A stretch of DNA of 64,000 bases. Origin: Kluyvera genomosp. 1. Its GTDB lineage: Bacteria > Pseudomonadota > Gammaproteobacteria > Enterobacterales > Enterobacteriaceae. Below the pieces are notes generated by a model. That model was not told the origin of the DNA and searched no databases. It saw only the letters and a program-made list of their open reading frames with translations. The position numbers and the translations under genes were made by a program. Positions 21,106 to 29,804 of the stretch are shown in pieces. The stretch spans positions 181,647-245,646 of the forward strand of contig NZ_LGHZ01000011.1 of the NCBI RefSeq assembly GCF_001266615.1, read 5' to 3'. The number at the start of each line of letters is the position of its first letter. Positions within the stretch are counted from its first letter, which is position 1.

Positions 21106-22125
21106 TTACTTCTTATGACGGATGCGCGGGTTCACCACGCCGTACAGCAGGTCCACCAGCAGGTTGACGAGAATAATCATCGTCGCCACCAGCAGCACCC
21201 CGCCCTGAACCACCGGATAGTCGCGGCGCTGCAGAGCATCAATCAACCAGCGTCCCAGTCCTGGCCAGGAGAAGATGGTTTCCGTCAAAATCGCCCCGGC
21301 CAGCAGCGTACCGACCTGGAGACCGATAACGGTGACCACCGGCAGCATCGCGTTACGCAGGGCGTGAACCACGATGACGCGCATGCGCGTCAGCCCTTTG
21401 GCGCGAGCGGTACGAATGTAGTCTTCGCCCAGCACTTCCAGCATCGACGAACGGGTCATACGCACGATAACCGCCAGTGGGATGGTACCCAGCACCATCG
21501 CCGGTAGAACCATATGCGCCAGCGCATCGATAAAGTTGCCCTGCTCGCCCCAGATAGCAGTGTCAATCAGCATAAAGCCGGTCAGCGGGTTGCTGTCATC
21601 AAGAAACACCATATCGCTCACGCGCCCGGAAACCGGCGTCAGGTTCCACTGCACCGAGACCAGCATAATCAGCATCATGCCCCACCAGAAAATCGGCATG
21701 GAGTAGCCGGTCAGCGCAAGGCCAACGGCGGTGTGGTCGAAGATGGAACCGCGTTTAACCGCAGCCAGTACGCCAACTGGAATACCAACGGCGACAGCAA
21801 AAATCATGGCGCAGATACCGAGTTCCAGCGTCGCTTTAAAACGCGGCACAAACTCGTCCCACACCGGAAGTCGGCTTTTTAATGACATCCCTAAATCACC
21901 GTGCAGCACGCCCCAGATATAGTGGAGGTACTGTTGCCACATCGGCTTATCGAGGCCAAGCTCAGCAAGAAGCTGGGCGTGACGCTCAGGGGAGATACCG
22001 CGTTCGCCGGCCATAATCATCACCGGGTCGCCGGGGATCATATGCACGAAGGCAAACGTCAGGAGGGTGATACCGATAAACGTTGGGATCACCAGACCCA
22101 ACCGTTTGAGGATAAACTGCAACAT
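21106..22125 (-). CDS. dppB: DppB, dipeptide ABC importer permease
   Basis: Partner permease of DppC, 339 residues, with about six membrane helices, the typical first helix of the OppB/DppB family (LGLVIPTFIGITLLTFAFVH) and the EAA-like loop VRMTRSSMLEVLGEDYIRTA near 215. It lies 158 bases after dppA; the intervening hairpin probably sets the ratio of binding protein to membrane subunits. Confidence 0.97.
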   Translation of the reverse strand: MLQFILKRLGLVIPTFIGITLLTFAFVHMIPGDPVMIMAGERGISPERHAQLLAELGLDKPMWQQYLHYIWGVLHGDLGMSLKSRLPVWDEFVPRFKATLELGICAMIFAVAVGIPVGVLAAVKRGSIFDHTAVGLALTGYSMPIFWWGMMLIMLVSVQWNLTPVSGRVSDMVFLDDSNPLTGFMLIDTAIWGEQGNFIDALAHMVLPAMVLGTIPLAVIVRMTRSSMLEVLGEDYIRTARAKGLTRMRVIVVHALRNAMLPVVTVIGLQVGTLLAGAILTETIFSWPGLGRWLIDALQRRDYPVVQGGVLLVATMIILVNLLVDLLYGVVNPRIRHKK

Positions 22126-22227
22126 AGCCCTGATTCTCTATAATGACGGCCCGCCTGGTCACAGGACGTCTGTATTGCTCACAAATCTGCCGCCAGCCCC
22201 AAATGAGACAGACGCAGATACGGCGCG

Positions 22228-22254
22228 GCTTCCCACCCCAAGGGGGTAGGAAGC
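22228..22254 (-). terminator. Intercistronic hairpin between dppA and dppB
   Basis: GCTTCCCACCCC pairs with GGGGTAGGAAGC over 12 positions with one mismatch and a short loop. There is no U-run. The likely role, by analogy with other binding-protein operons, is to protect the dppA message or partly terminate before dppB. Confidence 0.55.
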
Positions 22255-22283
22255 GTGCGCTGCCGGTTAAGGCGTCGTCTTTA

Positions 22284-23891
22284 TTATTCGATAGATACGT
22301 TTTCGAAGTGGTGCTTACCTAATGGATCAACCACATAGCCTTTGACTTCTTTACGCACCGGCTCGTATACGGTTGAGTGAGCGACAATCAGAGCAGGAGC
22401 CTGATCGTGCATCACTACCTGAGCCTGTTTGTACAGTTCAACGCGTTTTTCGTGGTTGTCGGTCGCACGCGCCGGTTGAATCAGATCTTCAAACGGCTTG
22501 TAGCACCAGCGGGAGTAGTTGGAACCGTCTTTCGCCGCAGCACAGCTGAACAGCGTCGCGAAGAAGTTGTCCGGATCCCCATTGTCGCCGGTCCAGCCCA
22601 TCATGACAGCCTGGTGTTCACCGGCTTTCGCACGCTTGAGGTATTCGCCCCACTCGTAGGTCACGATTTTGGCCTGTACGCCGATTTTCGCCCAGTCAGC
22701 CTGAATCATCTCAGCCATACGGCGAGCGTTCGGGTTGTATGGACGCTGTACCGGCATCGCCCACAGCTCAACGGTAAAGCCTTTATCCTGGCCCGCTTCT
22801 TTCAGCAGTGCCTTCGCTTTTTCCGGATCGTAGGTATAGTCTTTGACGTCGTCGTTATAGCCCCACATGGTTGGTGGGATCAGGTTCTTAGCCGCAACGC
22901 CTGCCCCCTGATAAACCGCTTTGATAATCGCTTCTTTGTTGACCGCGTAGGTCAGTGCCTGACGCACTTTCACATCATCAAACGGTTTTTTCTCGGTGTT
23001 GAAGGAGAGGTAACCCACGTTCAGGCCAGCCTGTTCCATCAGGTTGATGCTCTTGTCTTCTTTCATGCGCGCGATGTCTGCCGGGTTCGGGTACGGCATC
23101 ACCTGGCATTCGTTTTTTTGCAGCTTAGCGTAACGCACGGAAGCGTCAGGCGTGATGGAGAAGACCAGACGATCGATCTGCGGCTTGGTGCCCCAGTAGC
23201 CCGGGAACGCTTTGTACAGAATACGGGAGTCTTTCTGGTACTGCTGCAGCTGGAATGGACCGGTACCGATTGGATTCAGGTCAACTTTCTCCGGCGTACC
23301 GGCTTTCAGCATGTTGTCAGCATATTCTTTTGACAGAATAGACGCGAAGTCCATCGCCAGGTCGGCCAGGAATGGTGCTTCCGGACGAGTCAGCACGAAC
23401 TGAACGGTATTATCGTCGACTTTTTTCACTTCGCTAATCAGGTCTGGCAGGCCCATGCCTTCAAAGTATTCATAGCTGCCGCCAGAGACTTTGTGGTACG
23501 GGTTTTGGGCATTTTTCTGACGGTCGAAGGAGAAGACGATATCGTCGGCGTTCATGTCACGCGTCGGTTTGAAGTCTTTGCTGTCCTGCCACTTTACGCC
23601 CTGACGCAGGTGGAAGGTGTAGGTTTTGCCGTCTGCACTGATGTCCCACTTCTCAGCCAGACCCGGAACGATTTCCGTGGTACCGGTTTTGAATTCAACC
23701 AGACGGTTATAGATTGGCACGGAGCTGGCATCATAGGTGGTACCAGACGTGAAGAGCTGTGGGTTAAAGCCTTCCGGCGAGCCTTCTGAACAATAAACCA
23801 GGGTTTTCGCCTGTACGCTGGCAGCGACGGTCATGGCGACCAGGCTCAGACCCAGCTTCAGCATCCCTGACTTCTTCAAGGAAATACTCAT
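22284..23891 (-). CDS. dppA: DppA, periplasmic dipeptide-binding protein
   Basis: High-level periplasmic receptor for dipeptides, also used for haem uptake and peptide chemotaxis with Tap in E. coli. Signal peptide about 1-28 (ending VQA), then the SBP_bac_5 fold beginning KTLVYCSEGSPEGFNPQ. 535 residues, the same as E. coli. GGAG lies upstream of the ATG. The CA-rich leader is a probable GcvB target (see 23909-23923). Confidence 0.97.
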   Translation of the reverse strand: MSISLKKSGMLKLGLSLVAMTVAASVQAKTLVYCSEGSPEGFNPQLFTSGTTYDASSVPIYNRLVEFKTGTTEIVPGLAEKWDISADGKTYTFHLRQGVKWQDSKDFKPTRDMNADDIVFSFDRQKNAQNPYHKVSGGSYEYFEGMGLPDLISEVKKVDDNTVQFVLTRPEAPFLADLAMDFASILSKEYADNMLKAGTPEKVDLNPIGTGPFQLQQYQKDSRILYKAFPGYWGTKPQIDRLVFSITPDASVRYAKLQKNECQVMPYPNPADIARMKEDKSINLMEQAGLNVGYLSFNTEKKPFDDVKVRQALTYAVNKEAIIKAVYQGAGVAAKNLIPPTMWGYNDDVKDYTYDPEKAKALLKEAGQDKGFTVELWAMPVQRPYNPNARRMAEMIQADWAKIGVQAKIVTYEWGEYLKRAKAGEHQAVMMGWTGDNGDPDNFFATLFSCAAAKDGSNYSRWCYKPFEDLIQPARATDNHEKRVELYKQAQVVMHDQAPALIVAHSTVYEPVRKEVKGYVVDPLGKHHFENVSIE

Positions 23892-23908
23892 TATTCTGCT
23901 CCAAAGTG

Positions 23909-23923
23909 ATTTGTGTTGTTTTT
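23909..23923 (-). promoter_or_regulatory. CA-rich GcvB-type sRNA target in the dppA leader
   Basis: Reading the minus strand, AAAAACAACACAAAT lies 18-32 bases before the dppA ATG, next to the ribosome site. GcvB sRNA represses dppA in E. coli and Salmonella by pairing its G/U-rich R1 region with just such C/A-rich leaders. The gcvB gene itself is not in the window. Confidence 0.55.
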
Positions 23924-24488
23924 ACCCTTTGCATTGGGTTACACCGCCTGGCCTTTATTTGTGTTTTACCCGGCTTGGTCGATGTGTTGTAGAGGCGGGA
24001 TTCCTTTCACTGGAACAACTGAGTTGCAGCGCGGATTCTCCATGAAATGCCCCTCATGCCCTACAATCTGTCAATAGAATGTGAAAACGTCAATACAGTT
24101 ATCCGGGATTTGTATTGAAGGTGAGAATGGATGGGCAAAGATTAAAAAAACCCCGAAGGACTATTTTCAGCAGAGAAATTTATGCTATGGGCAATAAAGC
24201 AGAGTTATTCACTTAATACTTTGCAACATTTAGTGATTAACAATTAGCCTATATGTGAAAAATTTATTTCGATATGCTGATTATCTGAGCGATTAATGCC
24301 GTGAACGTTAAAACGCACAGGTGAAAATGCTGGGTCTAGCCATAAGCAGCGTGAAAAAAGATTCCGCTATGCATAAAAAAAAGCAATGGAATATGTCACA
24401 GAATTGTGAACAAACAGGGGAAGAGTTTGCGGCGCTGGACCGTGGGCCAGCCTCTTAGTTTTCGCCACCGAAATGGCTGATACCCCGG
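23924..24488. other. Long AT-rich intergenic region upstream of dppA
   Basis: No gene can be supported. The dppA promoter should lie near 23930-24150. E. coli has the tRNA gene proK between dppA and eptB; I looked for a tRNA on both strands here and did not see one. Poly-A tracts occur near 24147 and 24369. Confidence 0.5.
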
Positions 24489-24499
24489 GGGCATGACAT

Positions 24500-24648
24500 A
24501 AAAAAACCGCTCTTTAAGCTAACACCGTCAGTTTAAGATTGAGATACCCGGGGCGACCACCGGGTTTGGCGTCCCTCCGGGAACTAAATCCCGGCGTTTC
24601 CCCTAATCGCTTTGCTTTAGTGAACGGTGTTAGCTTTTGAGCGGTTTT
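24500..24648 (-). ncRNA. Large nested palindrome, structured RNA or extended terminator after eptB
   Basis: Outer arms AAAACCGCTC (24503-24512) and GAGCGGTTTT (24639-24648) pair perfectly. After a small internal loop, AGCTAACACCGT (24517-24528) pairs perfectly with ACGGTGTTAGCT (24624-24635). Inside are two further hairpins: ACCCGG/CCGGGT (24546-24565) and CCGGGA/TCCCGG (24577-24594). On the minus strand the whole fold ends in a run of seven U. It begins 25 bases past the eptB stop. It could be an eptB 3' UTR terminator with an elaborate loop, an independent small RNA, or a miniature palindromic element. I do not recognise a named family. Confidence 0.5.
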
Positions 24649-24672
24649 GGCCTCCCAGTCAAGAGAAAGCCA

Positions 24673-26364
24673 TTACTGCGCTTTTACTGCCTTCTCAGGC
24701 ACATGGCACCAGTTGTTGTACTCATTAATACCGCCGTCCGGCGAGGTGTAGCCCAGACAGCCCATGATCGTATCGTAAAGCTCAACGTGACGCTTAGGCT
24801 GCTTCATCGCCGCCTGCTGCTGCAGATAGGCGAAAGAGCGAGCGTGGTCCGGATTTTCCAGATACTTATCCGACATCCACACCATCATCGGCACGCGGAA
24901 CTGCTCCGGCGGTGCCATCTTGCGCGGCGTGCCGTGCAGACGTTCATGCTCGTTGATCGACTCGCCATGATCAGCGGCAAAGAAGACAATCGCCTTCTTA
25001 TCGCGCATCTGGTCAAACACATTCACCAGGAAGTGGTCGACGTAGGTTATCGAGTTATCGTAGGAGTTAATCAGCTCCGCCTTCGTGCATTTATCATCCA
25101 CGTTCACGCACTCCGGCTGCCACTTCGCAAAGCTGCGTGGGTAGCGCTGGGTATAGTTAAAGTGTGAGCCTTTGGTATGAAGAATAATCAGATGCTTACC
25201 GTCAACTCCGCTACGTGCCAGCACGTTTTTAAGCTCGTCGGCGAGCAGCATATCGTCCACACTCTTGCCGCGGTTACGCGGCTCAGCACCAATCTGCTCA
25301 CGATAGGCGATGTTATTCGCCATGGTGTTGCTGTAGAACCACAGCTCGCTTTGCATCGCCAGCAAATCACCGGTAAAGCCGAGCTGGTGCAACACGGCAA
25401 ATACGTTTTGCTCTTTGACCGTACGCTGTGGATTATCGCTGGCCCCACCCTGTCGCACGAACATGCAGCGCAGCGACAGCTTGGTGGCGGTATCGCAGGA
25501 GTATCCGCGGAACGCGACCAGGTTTTTCTCTTTGGCCAGCTCAGGCGTGGTATCACGCGCGTAGCCAAACAGCCCCATATGATCCCAACGGGTGGTTTCA
25601 CCGATGATAAACACCACATAGGTATCATCGATCCCCTCAGGCGCAACGTAGGTGAATTTCTTAGCCGGGTCGATTAGCTCTTTGGTATCAAAAGATTCAT
25701 CGATCTGCGTCCAACCGTACAGGCTCAGCGCAGAAACCCAGTTGCTCGGTAAATAGGAGTTTGCCAGCACGCCGCCGTAGCTTGGCAAATCAACCTGAGA
25801 TAGGCGCTCACTCTCTTTAAGATGCGCTTCCATCAGGCGAATCGGCCCCCACACCAGCAACGCGCAGACGAGAATAATCGCCACGCTGCGTATCCGCTGA
25901 CCTGGGGTACGTAACTGCTGCAACAGCGTGTCACGCGCCCCGTTGAGCCAGATAAAGGCCAGCGGTACGATGCTGGTCAGCACTAGCCAGGAGATAAAGT
26001 GCCAGCCCACCACTTCTTTGGAGAGATCGACATCGGTAGTCATCACCGAGGCGATTATGCCGTAGCCAATCACCACATTCAGATTGGTCATGTAGTAGCT
26101 GGCACCGGCGGAAATCAGCACCACTAACGTGGCCAGGACTTTCCACAAAGTACGTCCACCGAGCGACAGCAAACGCAGCAAGAAGAAGGTCACTAGCAAA
26201 GTACCCACAAGTTCGATAGCAATGAAAATCCCTTTTTCGACGCTAAAATCCTGTAGATAGCCTTCAAACCGGCGGACGAACACGGAATAGTTCATCAACC
26301 AGCCGATGTAAACCGCCAGCAGCACACACAGCGTCTGCTGAGACATCGATTTTATATATTTCAT
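24673..26364 (-). CDS. eptB: EptB, Kdo2-lipid A phosphoethanolamine 7''-transferase
   Basis: Inner-membrane enzyme that adds phosphoethanolamine to the outer Kdo of LPS, using the alkaline-phosphatase fold in the periplasm. Five N-terminal membrane helices (about 1-165) precede the catalytic domain. VVFIIGETTRWDH supplies a metal ligand, the nucleophile Thr is in SCDTATKLSLR near 280, and FFAADHGES holds further metal ligands. The start is ATG 26364 (MKYIKSMSQQ) by alignment to E. coli, giving 563 residues; an upstream in-frame start at 26412 is not supported. In E. coli, MgrR and ArcZ sRNAs and sigma E control this gene. Confidence 0.95.
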   Translation of the reverse strand: MKYIKSMSQQTLCVLLAVYIGWLMNYSVFVRRFEGYLQDFSVEKGIFIAIELVGTLLVTFFLLRLLSLGGRTLWKVLATLVVLISAGASYYMTNLNVVIGYGIIASVMTTDVDLSKEVVGWHFISWLVLTSIVPLAFIWLNGARDTLLQQLRTPGQRIRSVAIILVCALLVWGPIRLMEAHLKESERLSQVDLPSYGGVLANSYLPSNWVSALSLYGWTQIDESFDTKELIDPAKKFTYVAPEGIDDTYVVFIIGETTRWDHMGLFGYARDTTPELAKEKNLVAFRGYSCDTATKLSLRCMFVRQGGASDNPQRTVKEQNVFAVLHQLGFTGDLLAMQSELWFYSNTMANNIAYREQIGAEPRNRGKSVDDMLLADELKNVLARSGVDGKHLIILHTKGSHFNYTQRYPRSFAKWQPECVNVDDKCTKAELINSYDNSITYVDHFLVNVFDQMRDKKAIVFFAADHGESINEHERLHGTPRKMAPPEQFRVPMMVWMSDKYLENPDHARSFAYLQQQAAMKQPKRHVELYDTIMGCLGYTSPDGGINEYNNWCHVPEKAVKAQ

Positions 26365-26516
26365 GCAAAAACCCTGGGAAAAGGGAAAACAAAAAACGGA
26401 CAAAGACGACAAAAATCGTCAGGCCCGAGAATAAATGTCATGAGCCATTCTGGCCTCATATGCAAGCGCGGTAAGTAGACAACAAGAAAGGGGAAAAGTA
26501 TTCGCGGGGATCGTGA

Positions 26517-26550
26517 TCTGGCCAGATATTTACAAAAATATCTGGCCAGA
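26517..26550. repeat. 14-bp perfect inverted repeat between yhjX and eptB
   Basis: TCTGGCCAGATATT (26517-26530) and AATATCTGGCCAGA (26537-26550) are exact reverse complements around a 6-base spacer. Each arm contains the self-palindrome TCTGGCCAGA. There is no U-run. It lies 29 bases past the yhjX stop and about 150 bases before the eptB start, so it may be a 3'-end hairpin or an operator. Confidence 0.6.
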
Positions 26551-26578
26551 ATCTACTTAATAAGTGAGGTAATTATTT

Positions 26579-27781
26579 TTAAGCGTGAGCCTGGTGCAGG
26601 ATTTCAGTTTTTGGCTGACGGATTGTGGTCGACAGCGCCAGGGAAATAATCAGCAGGGCGAAGATAACGCAGAAGGTGACATAGAAGCCGCCGAACAGCG
26701 ATGCAATCAGCGAACCACAGATGCTCCCAATCCCGAAGCCTAAGTAAATCACACCGTAGTTTTTCGCCAGATTATTCAGACCGAAGAACTCGCTTACCAG
26801 CGATGGGAAGACGGTAATGGTGCCACCGAAGTTGAAAGCAACACAGGCAATCGCCGCGAAGAAGGTCACTTCATTTAGCGGAGCGAACAACAGTGCGGCC
26901 ATCCCCACTAGCGAAATAATCTGACCGATAGTGATAACGCGAATACGAGAGATTTTGTCGGACAGGATACCCAGCACCAGACGGCCGCTCAGGTTGGCAA
27001 TCGAGATGATGGTTACGGCGTTAGCGGCGGTCGCCAGGTCCAGATGTACCATGCCCTGGGCAATATCTTTTGCTACACCGATAACGTACAGGCCGCTCAT
27101 ACAGGCGGTCAGGAACATTACAGCCAGCATCCAGTACTGCGGTTTACGCATGGATTCAGCCAGCGTGAAGTCGTTTTCCATCACCCCGTTATGGCTCGCA
27201 ACGGCCTGGTTCGGTGCATCTTTCATCAACATCGCGCCGAAGACAATCATCACCAGCACAATCGCGCCCCAGATCATGAAGGTTTTTTCCAGGCCCACGG
27301 TTGCCAGCAGATGGCTATCGATAAATTTGAACCCCAAGCTACCGAGGCCATAAGAACCGATAGCAAAGGCAGAAATCAGTCCTTTGCGCTCAGGGAACCA
27401 TTTAACGCAGTTGGACAGCGTCAGCAGATACCCCGCACCATCGGCAAGACCCACAATCACCCCGGCGCTCAGCCACAGCATAGGTAAGCTATTAGCATGT
27501 GCGGTCAGGAAGAAACCGATACCCAACAGGATGCCGGAAGCCATGGTGACGTGTTTAACGCCGAAGCGCTCCTGCAGTTTACCGGCAACGGAGGACGAGA
27601 GCGCCAGCCCCAGGCTCAATAAACCGAAGGAGAACGCCACCTGGCTGACCGAGGCATCCAGCTTGCTGGACAGCGCGCTGTTGAACAAGCTCCAGGTATA
27701 GACTGAACCTAAAGCGAATTGGGTGATGATGGTGCCGAACAATGTCAGCCAGCGAGTATGATTTTTAGTTGCAGCGTTCAT
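26579..27781 (-). CDS. yhjX: YhjX, pyruvate-responsive MFS transporter
   Basis: Major-facilitator transporter of the oxalate/formate antiporter family, 400 residues and about 12 helices, nearly identical along its length to E. coli YhjX. In E. coli, expression is controlled almost exclusively by the YpdA/YpdB two-component system in response to pyruvate. The matching YpdB box is present upstream at 27854-27884. Motif GKLQERFG between helices 2 and 3 is the family loop. The transported substrate is taken to be pyruvate or a related carboxylate, not proven. Confidence 0.95.
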   Translation of the reverse strand: MNAATKNHTRWLTLFGTIITQFALGSVYTWSLFNSALSSKLDASVSQVAFSFGLLSLGLALSSSVAGKLQERFGVKHVTMASGILLGIGFFLTAHANSLPMLWLSAGVIVGLADGAGYLLTLSNCVKWFPERKGLISAFAIGSYGLGSLGFKFIDSHLLATVGLEKTFMIWGAIVLVMIVFGAMLMKDAPNQAVASHNGVMENDFTLAESMRKPQYWMLAVMFLTACMSGLYVIGVAKDIAQGMVHLDLATAANAVTIISIANLSGRLVLGILSDKISRIRVITIGQIISLVGMAALLFAPLNEVTFFAAIACVAFNFGGTITVFPSLVSEFFGLNNLAKNYGVIYLGFGIGSICGSLIASLFGGFYVTFCVIFALLIISLALSTTIRQPKTEILHQAHA

Positions 27782-27853
27782 GATGAAGATGCCTTCGTAG
27801 ATTAACTGCTGCCAACGATAACGAAGTTAGCATTTTCTCAGTTCAAAAAAGGC

Positions 27854-27884
27854 ATGAAGTGCATTCAGGACGGAATGAAATGCA
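27854..27884 (-). promoter_or_regulatory. YpdB response-regulator box upstream of yhjX
   Basis: On the minus strand the site reads TGCATTTCAT, 11 bases, TGCACTTCAT. The published E. coli YpdB motif is two direct repeats GGCATTTCAT spaced by 11. One copy here has one change and the other two, with spacing exact, 73-103 bases upstream of the yhjX start. Confidence 0.8.
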
Positions 27885-27953
27885 TCAGCGGCGGAATGAA
27901 TGACATTGAAAAAAATGAACAGCCGCTGATGTTGGTAATAAAAACTGACGAAC

Positions 27954-28661
27954 TCAGAAGCGCGCGCTGACGCCCATCGTATAAAAATAGTTAACGCCGG
28001 TGGGCATATTATCCGCCTGCGACAGCGCCGCATAGGCAGCCAGATGTGAATTCAGTAACATGTCGGCACCGACGGTCACATCGACCCAGTTGCCATCCTG
28101 CGTCGCGGTCGGCATCCGATTTAAACCAGACTGCGCCTTCCACTGGTTCTCGCCAAACTGTTGGTTATAACTCACCTGCGCCCATGGCCTGATACCAAGC
28201 CAGGTGTGCGAATCAACCCGCCAGCCAAGGGTACTGACGCTGGCATGCCACAGCGGATCGGTAAGCGACGCCGTGGTCACCGAGTCGCCAAATTCATTCC
28301 ACATAAAGCCCGGAGAGCCGTCATAGTGCCACTGGGCGACAGGCCCCGTCGTGATGCTGTTGGTTAACGGAAAATTCCAGCCAAAGCTCATCGTTTTGGT
28401 AGCATCCAGCGGCATATCATCCGGTGAATTCAGATTCAGTCCCGCGCCAGCCTGCACGGCTTCAATGCGCTCCGCCAGAATGTCATCGTAGCGCGGTTGG
28501 TGATCGCTATCCCATGTATAGCGCTCCGCAGTATTACTTTGTGAGTCAGACACGATATATTCCTGTTGCCAGGCATTTGCATGTGGGGAAAATAACATCC
28601 ACACGAAAACCGATGCCGGCGTAACATATCGCCAGGGGCCATTGCATTTCTTATTATTCAT
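27954..28661 (-). CDS. yhjY: YhjY, autotransporter-beta-domain-like outer-membrane protein
   Basis: 235 residues with an N-terminal signal peptide (ending ANA), then a short beta-barrel. The C-terminus ends YFYTMGVSARF, with the terminal Phe used for BAM recognition. Segments AERIEAVQAGAGL, DPLWHASVSTLGWRVDS and SYNQQFGENQWKAQSGL match E. coli YhjY. There is no passenger domain, so it is not a classical autotransporter; function is unknown (a lipase/esterase autotransporter-like barrel has been suggested by family annotation). Start ATG 28661 has GGAG seven bases upstream; TTG 28664 is less likely. It is divergent from tag. Confidence 0.9.
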   Translation of the reverse strand: MNNKKCNGPWRYVTPASVFVWMLFSPHANAWQQEYIVSDSQSNTAERYTWDSDHQPRYDDILAERIEAVQAGAGLNLNSPDDMPLDATKTMSFGWNFPLTNSITTGPVAQWHYDGSPGFMWNEFGDSVTTASLTDPLWHASVSTLGWRVDSHTWLGIRPWAQVSYNQQFGENQWKAQSGLNRMPTATQDGNWVDVTVGADMLLNSHLAAYAALSQADNMPTGVNYFYTMGVSARF

Positions 28662-28813
28662 CAAGTGACTCCAGAGAAGAGCCAGGTTCGGCAGTTATTG
28701 TTATGTTTTATGGGAAAGATCCCTGTATTAACTATTGTCTCTTTATTATTGGCGTCAAGCGAAGTACAGGGTTTTATTATCGTGGGTGAGCCATTGGCAA
28801 AAGGGAGAATCAC

Positions 28814-29395
28814 ATGCAGCGTTGCGGTTGGGTAAGCCAGGACCCGCTTTATATCGAATATCACGATACCGAGTGGGGTGTCGCTCAAAAAGATAACCAA
28901 AAACTGTTTGAAATGATCTGCCTCGAGGGCCAGCAGGCCGGGCTGTCATGGATAACCGTGCTGAAGAAGCGCGAAAACTATCGTCAGGCCTTCCATCACT
29001 TCGACCCAGTCAAAGTGGCAGCCATGACGGAAGAAGACGTCGAGCGTCTGGTATTGGATGCCGGCATCATTCGCCATCGGGGCAAAATTCAGGCCATTAT
29101 CGGCAACGCGCGCGCATTCCTGGCCATGGAAGCCAACGGCGAGCCTTTCAATACCTTCGTATGGTCATTTGTCGATAACACACCTATCGTCACCCAGGCC
29201 GCGACGCTCGCTGAAATAGCGACATCCACGCCCGCCTCCGATGCGCTATCCAAGGCGCTGAAAAAGCGCGGTTTTAAATTCGTCGGCACCACGATTTGTT
29301 ATTCCTTCATGCAGGCCTGCGGTCTGGTCAGCGACCACGTGACGGGCTGCTTCTGCCATCCTGGAGTTCAGCATGATCAGAAAATGGAACACTAA
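28814..29395 (+). CDS. tag: Tag, 3-methyladenine DNA glycosylase I
   Basis: Base-excision repair enzyme that removes 3-methyladenine from alkylated DNA. 193 residues. The zinc-snap ligands are visible: Cys4 and His17 at the N-terminus (MQRCGW and YHDTEWG) and His/Cys in HVTGCFCH near 176-180. The 3' end overlaps yiaC by 23 bases, indicating a two-gene unit. Confidence 0.97.
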   Translation: MQRCGWVSQDPLYIEYHDTEWGVAQKDNQKLFEMICLEGQQAGLSWITVLKKRENYRQAFHHFDPVKVAAMTEEDVERLVLDAGIIRHRGKIQAIIGNARAFLAMEANGEPFNTFVWSFVDNTPIVTQAATLAEIATSTPASDALSKALKKRGFKFVGTTICYSFMQACGLVSDHVTGCFCHPGVQHDQKMEH

Positions 29396-29804
29396 CCAGT
29401 TCGATTCTTTACTCGAGCTGTGGCTGGAAAGTACAACCTACGCCCATCCGTTTATCGCCGAGCAGTACTGGCAGGAGAGCCTGCCGATTGTACGCGATAC
29501 CTACCTCCCGGCCGCCGAAACCTGGGTGTGGGAGGAGGAACAGCAGGTGCGAGGGTTTGTGAGCGTCATTCAAGGACGCTTCGTGGGGGCGCTATTTGTC
29601 GCGCCGGAATTTTTCCACCTCGGTATCGGTACAGCACTGCTGGACGCGGTTAAGCAGCACTTTACCGATTTAAGCCTTGAGGTGTACCAAAAAAACTGTC
29701 GGGCGGTGAATTTCTACCACGCGCAGGGTTTTCGTATTGAAGACAGCGCGTGGCAGGAAGAGACCCGGCATCCTACCTGGATTATGCGTTGGCAGGCGGA
29801 TTAA
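29373..29804 (+). CDS. yiaC: YiaC, GNAT-family N-acetyltransferase
   Basis: 143-residue single GNAT domain. The acetyl-CoA loop is [12 protein letters not shown] (around residue 80), followed by [19 protein letters not shown], the typical C-terminal GNAT strand and helix. E. coli YiaC is one of several protein lysine acetyltransferases. It starts inside the end of tag, and its 3' end overlaps the convergent bisC by 23 bases. Confidence 0.93.
   Translation: MIRKWNTNQFDSLLELWLESTTYAHPFIAEQYWQESLPIVRDTYLPAAETWVWEEEQQVRGFVSVIQGRFVGALFVAPEFFHLGIGTALLDAVKQHFTDLSLEVYQKNCRAVNFYHAQGFRIEDSAWQEETRHPTWIMRWQAD

Noticed and set aside
22377..23333. A 318-codon plus-strand frame opposite dppA
   Set aside because: Shadow of a biased gene; no homologous domain or ribosome site.
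24500..24648. A tRNA or proK remnant within the large palindrome
   Set aside because: No anticodon stem, T-loop consensus or CCA end can be drawn; the fold is a long rod with two inner hairpins.
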